Under the pieces are notes generated by a model. The model saw nothing but the letters and a program-made list of their open reading frames with translations. It was not told the origin of the DNA and ran no database searches. A DNA stretch of 49,190 nucleotides, from assembly GCA_016927955.1 (NCBI GenBank), contig JAFGLR010000027.1:1-49190 (forward strand), read 5' to 3'. The DNA comes from Dehalococcoidales bacterium (lineage in GTDB: Bacteria > Chloroflexota > Dehalococcoidia > Dehalococcoidales > JAFGLR01). Both the position numbers and the translations under genes were made by a program. Shown here piece after piece: positions 1 through 6,103 of this stretch. Position 1 is the first letter of the stretch; each line of letters opens with the position of its first letter.

Positions 1-31
1 TCCCCCTTTTAAGGCAACCACTATTTATCAT
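1..31 (-). CDS. Possible start of the next element gene (partial)
   Basis: Reading leftward, an AGAGG ribosome-binding site sits about 5 bases before an ATG at 31, and the frame is open to the edge of the window (MINSGCLKRG). It follows the stop of the 877-residue gene by about 40 bases on the same strand, which fits a continuing operon. Only ten codons are visible, so the call is tentative. Confidence 0.3.
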   Translation of the reverse strand, partial: MINSGCLKRG

Positions 32-72
32 TGTTTGCCTCTGTTACGGGGAGTATATCTTTTTTGGCACTG

Positions 73-2706
73 CTATGCAACAGAACCTTCTTTCTTTGTT
101 GCTACCACTCGGTAACATGTTACCTCCCGTTTATGAATAATACAGACCGGTATTTTTAATTGAGCCGCCGTTTTTAAGTCCTGCGGCGATGGTGAGGGGT
201 TAGTAGGATGCTCATGTACCAGGGCGTGTATTTTGCCGTTATCGCAGGTCAGCGGGATGCTGATAGAGTGAGCCTCGCCGGTAATATCCGCCTGTTTACG
301 GAGCTGCCCGCCGGCCTTACATACCAGGTAACCCGTCTCTTCTTCGAGCCTAACCTGCACCGAATTTGAGATGGCCTTCTTGACCTTTGCCGGCACCGTT
401 TCATTCATCTGTGGTAGTACTTCTTTCTCCGCTGCGCCGTTTTCCACCGGTACGCCCATTTTCCTGAACTGCTCGACTTCCTGCTCGTATATTGTGCGAT
501 TTTCTTTGTCCAGTCGGATAATCGTCTTATGGACCGTCGGCTTGCCGTGGCAATGTCCGCCGACCCAATGCTGCCCTTTACGGCAACAAATAAAGACCAT
601 CAAATGCGGGTCCGGTTTCAATACCCGGAACGTGCCCGGCCGGCACTCTTTGGAATCGATATAATGCTTGACGATAGAATTAGGATAAATCTCGATTAAC
701 TTCGGCACCGGCTTTTCGTTCAACTTAACGATGTCCTGGATACTAAAAAGACTTTTGTAATGCTCATTTTCATCCGCGGCGATATGATTAAATACCCGCC
801 CGACTTCCTTATAGCCGCCCTGGGCGGCCTCTTTCGCCAGCTCTTTATACCGGCGGACCGCACCCTGCTCGTCTTCCATTAAATACTTGACCGCAGCGAT
901 TAACCGGCTGGTATTTTCCCGGTTGAGGTCGAACAGCTCCGCCAGTACCATCAAAGACCGGACTGCACTATCGAATAGGTGCTCTTTGGTCGCTCTGGAT
1001 TCCGGCATAAAGCTGCCCTGGGCGGGCGGTGGGCTATCGATGACTTTCTGTGCATAGCCGGACAATATACCGGCGATTCGCTTGCCGGACCGGCTGTGCT
1101 CATCCAGAGCCTTGAGTATTTTCTCCTGGAACGGGTTTAATTCCCGCTCCAGCATCGATGATTGATTGAGATATTTCTCCACGGTCATGCCAGGCGTTTT
1201 TTTAATTCCGCTGTAAACGGAGACGGCCTTCGCCATATCATCGCCGATGATATAATCCGGGTCCCGCTGGCCGGATAGTGCCATGCTTTCCGCTTTGGCC
1301 AGCATGCCGAGACTTCCTGTAATGCCATTAAAGATATTCTTGACGTTGACGTCGGTCGACTCGAAGTATTTCTCCGCTAACCGGAGGCCTGTATCGCCTT
1401 TAAACGTGGCAACGAATAACGCCATCGCCGCTCTCCGGACGCCGTCCTGGGATAACTGGCCCTGGGCATCTACGAGTCTTGCTTGCTCATTCGCCGGCAG
1501 CTTGTTTAAAAAAGCTGTAACAAAAGATTTGTTCCGCGCGGACCGTATCGCGTCTTCGATTCCCTCGCCCTCGAGGACGTTTAAACCGTTTAGCATTTCG
1601 GAGGTTATCTTATCCGCGTCGGTACGGGCTTTCTCGATAGCCGATGATTCGATGGCGGCCGGGGCGTTGGCTTCCTGGGCGAAATCCTTTAGCGACACTT
1701 TGGTCAGCAGCTCCCGGACGAGCACCGGCATTTTTAGCTTTTCGACTTGTTTCGTCTCTATACCATAAGCCGGTGCGATTTTTAGCAGTGCCTTGCGGTA
1801 AGCGGCATATTTGTCCGGGAAATTGCCGGCTGCTAAAAGCAAAGCCATAGTGCGACCGTTTCCGCTTAACACGTTATAATGAGCATCGATAATCGGAGCT
1901 CCCCGGTCGATGCTCTGAAAATCGACCAGTAGTGCATCAGGTTCTAAATTTTGGCTTATATTCTGCACCTGGAGCCGCTGGGCTGCCCGTTCCCGAATAC
2001 GTGGTTGCAATTCCGCCGGATATTTCGGGTTAGGTGTGAAAGTATGCGGGTCATGTGACACGTTCAGCTTATCGCCCTCGATAATACGGTACTCAAAATC
2101 GTATTTTGTGACGCCGGTCTGGCCGAAAGCGGTGGTTTTATTGCTGACGGTCCGCTTTTTAGCGTCAACTTGCTTCAACAACTCGTCGATGGTGTCCGGC
2201 AGCGACTTTATGGACGGTGATATCGCCTCTGTTTTCTCAGTATGTGTTACCGTGAAAGAGCAGGTATTGCTTTTACAATTGCCCTTGACCTTGACCATTG
2301 GGTATTTTTCGAAGAGATTTGCGATAACGTCCTCTTTTAAATGGGCTTTCGCATTGCAACTATAATAAACCGGCTCGATTTGCTTTCGCCAGTTCCGCGA
2401 CCATTTCTCGAGGTCGGGCCAGGTGCCGCCCTTACAATAAATCGTCTTGGCTTTGTTGTGGTATTCGAGGGCTTCGGTATTAAGGTCGGCCAATATTTTG
2501 CGGTGTGCCTCGTCCATCAAGGCCGTTTCCCGGGCCAGCGATGACACCATTAATAGGTGTTTCCCGAGGCAGTATTCCGGTGGGTCCAGCTCTACCTGGT
2601 TACACGGGCAGGAATCGTCGCCGGCGTGCAATGTAACATGGGAAAGCTCCTCGATTAATGCCCGGTACTGCCAGGTTAACATGTCGGCCGATGATTTTGT
2701 TTTCAT
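73..2706 (-). CDS. Polyvalent-type protein: ddrB/ParB-like, ferritin-like and JAB (JAMM) domains
   Basis: This is an 877-residue multidomain protein. Residues about 205-365 match the ddrB/ParB-like domain of phage and plasmid proteins: an N-P-x-Y-P-x-E-L-Q-P-R segment near 226-236, the nucleotide-loop motif SGNGRTMAL at 281-289, then PVLVREL and FAQEAN. Residues about 610-660 look like a ferritin/rubrerythrin helical pair, with an E-x6-Y-type helix and a DENEH motif at 645-649. Residues about 785-870 resemble a JAB/MPN metalloprotease, with H831-x-H833-P and S840-x2-D843 giving the H-x-H-P-x5-S-x2-D zinc and catalytic set. The N-terminal 150 residues contain several cysteines. Such chains in mobile elements were described as polyvalent proteins, proposed to enter the recipient with the DNA and counter host defences; that role is inference here. 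It is the last complete gene of the element operon in the window. Confidence 0.7.
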   Translation of the reverse strand: MKTKSSADMLTWQYRALIEELSHVTLHAGDDSCPCNQVELDPPEYCLGKHLLMVSSLARETALMDEAHRKILADLNTEALEYHNKAKTIYCKGGTWPDLEKWSRNWRKQIEPVYYSCNAKAHLKEDVIANLFEKYPMVKVKGNCKSNTCSFTVTHTEKTEAISPSIKSLPDTIDELLKQVDAKKRTVSNKTTAFGQTGVTKYDFEYRIIEGDKLNVSHDPHTFTPNPKYPAELQPRIRERAAQRLQVQNISQNLEPDALLVDFQSIDRGAPIIDAHYNVLSGNGRTMALLLAAGNFPDKYAAYRKALLKIAPAYGIETKQVEKLKMPVLVRELLTKVSLKDFAQEANAPAAIESSAIEKARTDADKITSEMLNGLNVLEGEGIEDAIRSARNKSFVTAFLNKLPANEQARLVDAQGQLSQDGVRRAAMALFVATFKGDTGLRLAEKYFESTDVNVKNIFNGITGSLGMLAKAESMALSGQRDPDYIIGDDMAKAVSVYSGIKKTPGMTVEKYLNQSSMLERELNPFQEKILKALDEHSRSGKRIAGILSGYAQKVIDSPPPAQGSFMPESRATKEHLFDSAVRSLMVLAELFDLNRENTSRLIAAVKYLMEDEQGAVRRYKELAKEAAQGGYKEVGRVFNHIAADENEHYKSLFSIQDIVKLNEKPVPKLIEIYPNSIVKHYIDSKECRPGTFRVLKPDPHLMVFICCRKGQHWVGGHCHGKPTVHKTIIRLDKENRTIYEQEVEQFRKMGVPVENGAAEKEVLPQMNETVPAKVKKAISNSVQVRLEEETGYLVCKAGGQLRKQADITGEAHSISIPLTCDNGKIHALVHEHPTNPSPSPQDLKTAAQLKIPVCIIHKREVTCYRVVATKKEGSVA

Positions 2707-2709
2707 AAC

Positions 2710-2922
2710 TCAATCCTTTGCTGCACTATCCGCCATTGCGAAAATTAAATTGGTTACCTCTTGGATGGCCTTCCTTTTCTCCCGGTTTTCCCGTTTACGT
2801 AATCGAGCGTTCTTTCTCCGTGCCTCTCTGCCCTGGGCGGCGGCCAGTTGCCGCTTAGCCCGGGCCAGTTCCGTTTTAAGGCTGGCTACCGGGGATGACC
2901 GCTTTGGTAAATTGCTCGACAT
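2710..2922 (-). CDS. Small basic coiled-coil protein of the element
   Basis: This 70-residue frame is rich in Arg, Lys and Ala. Residues about 14-50 look like one continuous basic helix, suggesting a coiled coil or nucleic-acid contact. The ATG lies inside the last 47 bases of the preceding gene in another frame, with an AAGGCGG ribosome-binding site about 8 bases before it. The stop is 3 bases from the start of the 877-residue gene. The tight packing supports a real gene, but the protein has no recognisable family. Confidence 0.55.
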   Translation of the reverse strand: MSSNLPKRSSPVASLKTELARAKRQLAAAQGREARRKNARLRKRENREKRKAIQEVTNLIFAMADSAAKD

Positions 2923-3748
2923 CGATGCCCGCCTTCTTCATTTTTTCCATCGTCTGGTATAATTGCCATGCCCGCCCGAAATCTCCGGCAAAGACTTCCT
3001 GTTTCGCCGGCATAAAGATGTCTTTTAATGTTTTAACGCCCTCCGCGTTTTCCGAGACGAGTTTCAGAATTTCCCCGATAATGCTCATACGTCCGGACTG
3101 CGGCACCGGCCCGCCCGGATTGCCAGCTCCGCTGCCGGCTGCTGGCTCTTCTTTGACGGCATCAATAAGTGATTGCTTCAATGCCTCGCCATTTTTTTTA
3201 AACACCTCTTCAGATGCCGCGTCAATCATATCCGGCAACTTTTTCAGATATTCGGCGATAGCAGTATTTATTTTGCCGGCCATCGTCTCCGCCATCGTCC
3301 CGGCAATACGGTACTGGACTTTATCGATAAGCTCATTTTCTACCGGGTGAGGAATGATTGCCGGAAGCTCTTTTAAAATCGGCGGTAATAATGCCGCGAC
3401 TAATTCATCCAGAGTCGGCATAACAATTAATTTCTTAACCTCAGCGGCCACTTCCGCCGCGGTCGGTACCGGTTTAGCATCCATTCCTTGTAAAGTGGGC
3501 GGTAATGTTTTAATAACCTCAGCGGCGATATCGGCAGCCGTGGGTGGTTCTTTCGAAGGTGGCAGCCGCTTTAATACTTCGTCACAAATACGGTCAAGCT
3601 CGGTCTGGCCTAGCTCCGCAGCTGGAGCCGGTGACGGCTGCCGCTTGGCAACCTCAGCAGCAATAACATCGATTAAACTATCAATGTCGATAAAATTGCC
3701 ATACTTGGCTTTTATCTCTTCGGGGGTCATTTTCTTTTTAGGAACCAT
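2876..3748 (-). CDS. Unknown element protein with degenerate Pro/Ala helical repeats
   Basis: This 290-residue protein has no recognised family. Its first half repeats a loose unit of the form AAEVAAEVxKxLPP: LDRICDEVLKRLPP, AADIAAEVIKTLPP, AAEVAAEVKKLI and LDELVAALLPPILKELP, spaced by roughly 25-35 residues. A glycine/proline-rich linker near residues 205-218 separates this from a C-terminal helical part. No signal peptide or membrane segment is visible. The pattern suggests an amphipathic helical scaffold or structural protein. It sits in the middle of the element operon and overlaps the next gene by 47 bases. Confidence 0.6.
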   Translation of the reverse strand: MVPKKKMTPEEIKAKYGNFIDIDSLIDVIAAEVAKRQPSPAPAAELGQTELDRICDEVLKRLPPSKEPPTAADIAAEVIKTLPPTLQGMDAKPVPTAAEVAAEVKKLIVMPTLDELVAALLPPILKELPAIIPHPVENELIDKVQYRIAGTMAETMAGKINTAIAEYLKKLPDMIDAASEEVFKKNGEALKQSLIDAVKEEPAAGSGAGNPGGPVPQSGRMSIIGEILKLVSENAEGVKTLKDIFMPAKQEVFAGDFGRAWQLYQTMEKMKKAGIDVEQFTKAVIPGSQP

Positions 3749-3763
3749 CGCTCACCTTCTTGC

Positions 3764-4150
3764 TTATTTCGTTAAGGTAACCTTGATAACTCCCGGTTGG
3801 CCGCTGGTATCCGGCCCTGGTACGGTCGGAACGGTTACGGATTCTCTTATATCCAACTCCTCGTGCAGTAACGCCCGGCCTTCCGGTGTCAGGCTTTTAA
3901 CCCATTCGCTGAAATAAACCGCGCGGTCTTCCGGGGAAAAATCGGCGATAGACTTCGGGGTTTTGGCCAACTCTTCTTTTAGAGTGGCGTTTTCGGTTTT
4001 CAGGGCATCGATATCGGCGTCTTTCTGTTTGATTATTTCTTCATTCAAAGTCGCGGAGGGTTGCTTGAACTGGTTTAATACTTCCTCCGGTACCGACAAG
4101 TACATCGTCCCGTCCTGTCTCTTCAAGATTGGAATTTCTAATTTGTCCAT
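3764..4150 (-). CDS. Unknown element protein with central coiled coil
   Basis: This 128-residue protein has no recognised family. The start at 4150 has a strong GGGAGG ribosome-binding site 6 bases upstream. Residues about 33-65 (LNEEIIKQKDADIDALKTEN onward) form a predicted coiled coil. An acidic helical part follows (SPEDRAVYFSEWVKSLTPEG), then a Pro/Gly tail. The first 37 codons overlap the end of the zinc-finger frame. The order of a small coiled-coil protein followed by helical proteins and a polyvalent-type protein suggests virion or transfer-associated factors, but nothing in the sequence proves it. Confidence 0.6.
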   Translation of the reverse strand: MDKLEIPILKRQDGTMYLSVPEEVLNQFKQPSATLNEEIIKQKDADIDALKTENATLKEELAKTPKSIADFSPEDRAVYFSEWVKSLTPEGRALLHEELDIRESVTVPTVPGPDTSGQPGVIKVTLTK

Positions 4151-4289
4151 TATTTGCCTCCCTGGTATTCACTATTTCATTCGCCTCGCTCGGGCGCATA
4201 TCGTGGCTGAAAATTAGATGGTATAACAGATTAGCTTTACGCGAGAAAGCCGTAGGGCACAGGGTACACACAACATACCTCTTACTCAT
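4041..4289 (-). CDS. C2H2 zinc-finger protein, first gene of the element operon
   Basis: This 82-residue protein contains one classical C2H2 finger at about residues 8-29. The spacing is C-x2-C-x3-F-x5-L-x2-H-x4-H, which keeps both the metal ligands and the two hydrophobic core positions. It lies directly behind a good TTGACA/TATGGT promoter and opens the leftward operon, so a DNA-binding regulator role is plausible. Its C-terminal 37 residues overlap the next gene, whose own ribosome-binding site is strong. No clear ribosome-binding site precedes this ATG. Either the overlap is genuine or the functional part is only the first 45 or so residues. Confidence 0.55.
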   Translation of the reverse strand: MSKRYVVCTLCPTAFSRKANLLYHLIFSHDMRPSEANEIVNTREANNGQIRNSNLEETGRDDVLVGTGGSIKPVQATLRDFE

Positions 4290-4333
4290 TTGCCAGTTAT
4301 CCGATACATCCGATAAATCCCATATTTAGCTAA

Positions 4334-4363
4334 ACCATAGAACAATAGTGCTAATATTGTCAA
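4334..4363 (-). promoter_or_regulatory. Sigma-70-type promoter of the element operon
   Basis: On the minus strand TTGACA (4363-4358) and TATGGT (4339-4334) are separated by 18 bases. They point at the zinc-finger gene that starts at 4289, giving a leader of about 35-40 bases. The -35 is contained in a 21-base segment that recurs imperfectly about 95 bases away (near 4450), which could be a repeated operator. Confidence 0.55.
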
Positions 4364-4517
4364 GGTTTGAGGCTAAAACTGCAAATCCTTCCAATTTTAA
4401 CGTGTTTTTAGGCATTTATGCGCCGGTAAACGGTTTTTCAAATCAGTTATTGTCAAGTATTGAGCCTGACACAACAGATAAACTGGCGGCGGGGGTGTAT
4501 GTATGCGCACGGAGTGA

Positions 4518-4592
4518 TAAGGAAAGTGTAAGGAAAGTGTAAGGATTTTAGAAGTGAGACGACATAATAATGTAAGGAAAGTGTAAGGAATA
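4518..4592 (+). repeat. 11-bp tandem repeats (iteron-like), two clusters
   Basis: The unit TAAGGAAAGTG occurs at 4518-4528 and 4529-4539, with a partial third copy from 4540. It recurs at 4573-4583, again followed by a partial copy from 4584. Two clusters of the same exact 11-mer, in phase with one helical turn and 44 bases apart, are what one expects of iterons at a replication origin or of arm-type sites for a tyrosine recombinase. Which of these applies cannot be decided from sequence alone. Confidence 0.7.
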
Positions 4593-4712
4593 TTGAGAGT
4601 AATAATAATTTACTTAAAGCTAAAAATATTAATTCCTTCCATTCTTATCACTAAAATTTAATACCCACCCCTCTAATGCACGGTGTTAACCGGCGCAGTA
4701 AGTAGAGTAAAC

Positions 4713-4732
4713 ACCATTGAAAAATGGTTTTT
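4713..4732 (+). terminator. Small hairpin with T-run near the end of the recombinase gene
   Basis: ACCATT (4713-4718) pairs with AATGGT (4723-4728) around a GAAA loop and is followed by TTTTT on the plus strand. On the minus strand, that of the recombinase, it comes right after the stop but has the T-run on the wrong side. The stem is only 6 bp, so it is a weak terminator at best. Confidence 0.3.
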
Positions 4733-4737
4733 GAGAT

Positions 4738-5685
4738 TTATTTTATATGTAGATTATCGACCGGGCTAAATGGACGTTGTTTTATCGCGGCCTCTTCGCA
4801 GCTGATAGTTTTTACATATTTATACGTCATATCCCGGGTACTGTGGCCCATTAAGTTCTGAACATCCAGCTCATTGGCACCGTTCCGCAGCGACATTGTC
4901 CCGAATGTATGCCGGAAAGTATGCGGCGAGCACCGGACGTCCTGGAGACGGGCCAGCCGGGCCAACTGCTGAATTGCCGATTGCACACCGCGCCACTTTA
5001 GCGGCCGGCGTTCCTCGTTAACCCATAAACAACCGAGACCGTCTTTCCGGAGCAGCAGGTATTTAACCAGGGCCAGCGCCGATTTCTTGCCGAAAGATAC
5101 CAATCTCTCCTTTTGCCCCTTCCCCATGACCCGGATAAAAAAGCGGTCGAAATCGATGTCCGCGAGCTGTATGCCGGCCAGTTCTGACAAGCGCAGACCG
5201 GTATCGGTAAAAAGTAAGACGATAGCCCGGTTACGGACCCCGAGAAAAGTACCGGCAGGGCAAAGGTTTGCCAGGGTTTCGATATGCTCCGGTCGAAACG
5301 GCTTGATAATGGTCTGAGGCACTTTAGGCGGCCGCATGGGCGACATCGGGTTTTTTTCGATAACCTTAATTTCGTCGCTGGCCAGCCAGTTAAACCAGAC
5401 GTTAAGAGTGCCGTAATGGCTGTGGACCGTCCCTGGCTTGTGATTTTCCTGCAGCGCGGCAATATAAAGCCGGACGTGCATCGTGGTGACCTGGTCGAGG
5501 TAGTAAAGCCTGCCGTGGTGGCAGCACTCGATGAACTTTCCGATTTTTTGGGCGTAATCGATTAGAGTTTTCGGGGATAGCCCGTCTGTTTTCCGGGAAA
5601 GTAAAAATAATTTTAGATGCGTGGCCAGTTTGCCATCATTAAGGTTTACCAGGGAAGGGGACAATATAGATTTAGAATCAAACAC
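4738..5685 (-). CDS. Tyrosine recombinase (phage-type integrase, XerC/D-like)
   Basis: This enzyme would insert and excise the element by strand exchange at tRNA-Pro. It has an N-terminal SAM-like core-binding domain (about residues 18-110) and a C-terminal catalytic domain. The catalytic set is complete, numbered from the GTG start: R165 in TGLRLSEL, K near 189-192 in GKGQKER, H255-x2-R258 in HTFRH, H281 in LMGH, and Y290 nine residues later. I place the start at GTG 5685 (315 residues) because GGAGGAG lies 8 bases upstream. The longer ATG-initiated frame from 5724 would run through the repeat cluster and has no such site. The position beside the 3' end of tRNA-Pro supports an integrase rather than the housekeeping XerC or XerD. 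Confidence 0.9.
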   Translation of the reverse strand: MFDSKSILSPSLVNLNDGKLATHLKLFLLSRKTDGLSPKTLIDYAQKIGKFIECCHHGRLYYLDQVTTMHVRLYIAALQENHKPGTVHSHYGTLNVWFNWLASDEIKVIEKNPMSPMRPPKVPQTIIKPFRPEHIETLANLCPAGTFLGVRNRAIVLLFTDTGLRLSELAGIQLADIDFDRFFIRVMGKGQKERLVSFGKKSALALVKYLLLRKDGLGCLWVNEERRPLKWRGVQSAIQQLARLARLQDVRCSPHTFRHTFGTMSLRNGANELDVQNLMGHSTRDMTYKYVKTISCEEAAIKQRPFSPVDNLHIK

Positions 5686-5803
5686 CGCTGTAACTCCTCC
5701 ATTAATGTGCGTTAGAGCACACACGGCTGAGTGTGAGATTTTGCCGTATTAATGTGCGCTAGAACGCATATTTTCCGGCTACCAGCGGCATTTTAGAATC
5801 AAA
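5671..5803. repeat. Nested direct repeats between integrase start and tRNA-Pro (attachment or operator sites)
   Basis: Two pairs of direct repeats are nested here. TTTAGAATCAAA is exact at 5671-5682 and 5792-5803. Between them, a 23-bp unit starting ATTAATGTGCG occurs at 5701-5723 and 5748-5770 with 19 of 23 positions identical, and each copy is itself partly palindromic (TGTGC...GCACA; TGCG...CGCA). The outer copy ends one base from the tRNA. Integrase core or arm sites, or operators controlling the integrase promoter, are the likely roles. Confidence 0.6.
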
Positions 5804-5804
5804 G

Positions 5805-5878
5805 TCGGGGTGGACGGATTTGAACCGTCGGCCACCTGAACCCCATTCAGGTGCGCTACCAGGCTGCGCTACACCCCG
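5805..5878 (-). tRNA. tRNA-Pro (anticodon GGG)
   Basis: A full 74-base cloverleaf is readable on the minus strand. The acceptor stem is CGGGGTG/CACCCCG with discriminator A at 5805. There is a D-arm with GCGCAG...GCGC, an anticodon stem CCTGA/TCAGG with loop ATGGGGT placing GGG at 5844-5842, and a T-arm with GGTTCAAATCC. The CCA end is not encoded, so it must be added after transcription; a CCA-adding-type enzyme gene is at 39.5-40.8 kb. The 3' end abuts the integrated element, whose integration left an intact tRNA. Confidence 0.95.
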
Positions 5879-6044
5879 TCAACCAGCGTTTTTATATTAG
5901 CATAATTACCGTTCATTTTTAAAGTCAGCCCAACGTACGAATGTATTACCATCTTATTCGGGACAAATAAAACGTTATCCCGATATGAAATTGTTCGCCG
6001 AATTGAAATCGTCCCCTATTTCGGTTATAAATATAGTTATACAA

Positions 6045-6072
6045 TTGTTGGAAAGTATTAAGATATTATAAA
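6045..6072 (+). promoter_or_regulatory. Candidate promoter for the PpiC-hom-thrC-folE run
   Basis: TTGTTG (6045-6050) and TATAAA (6067-6072) are 16 bases apart and about 30 bases ahead of the GTG at 6104. The stretch 5879-6044 behind the tRNA shows no gene. This would be the first rightward promoter of the chromosomal part. Confidence 0.4.
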
Positions 6073-6103
6073 CGGGATTTATCTGTAGTTACGGAGAGAT
6101 AGA

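Larger units (their letters stand above)
4290..4737. other. Intergenic region of the element: promoter, tandem repeats, hairpins
   Basis: No convincing gene lies between the zinc-finger gene and the recombinase. The region holds the leftward operon promoter, two imperfect direct copies of an ATTGTCAAG-containing segment (near 4356 and 4450), the 11-bp tandem repeats at 4518-4592, a GGTGTT/AACACC inverted pair around 4682-4714, and a small ACCATT-GAAA-AATGGT hairpin. The density of repeats suggests a control or replication region of the element rather than plain spacer. Confidence 0.55.
1..5805. mobile_element. Integrated element at tRNA-Pro, left end outside window
   Basis: The stretch left of tRNA-Pro carries a tyrosine recombinase next to the 3' end of the tRNA, short repeats between the two, tandem 11-bp repeats, and a one-directional block of genes with no housekeeping function. 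Its largest protein has the ddrB/ParB-like plus JAB layout known from phages and conjugative elements. The coding sequence looks richer in G+C than the core genes to the right of the tRNA. Integration at the 3' end of a tRNA with the recombinase adjacent is the classic arrangement. No second copy of the tRNA 3' end is visible, so the far junction is beyond position 1. No capsid, terminase or conjugation gene is in view, so phage, integrative plasmid and conjugative element cannot be told apart. Confidence 0.75.

Noticed and set aside
2447-2962. 171-codon open frame on the plus strand
   Set aside because: It lies antisense to the polyvalent-type gene and the small basic protein, has no ribosome-binding site, and has an unnatural composition. 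The same applies to the plus-strand frames at 1283-1768, 2036-2365, 2895-3350 and 3354-3917; the G+C-rich element produces many antisense frames.
4518-4592. CRISPR array from the tandem repeats
   Set aside because: The repeat is only 11 bp, there are no unique 30-40 bp spacers, and no cas genes are present.
4998-5462. 154-codon frame on the minus strand
   Set aside because: It is an out-of-frame shadow inside the tyrosine recombinase, whose own frame has the complete catalytic set.
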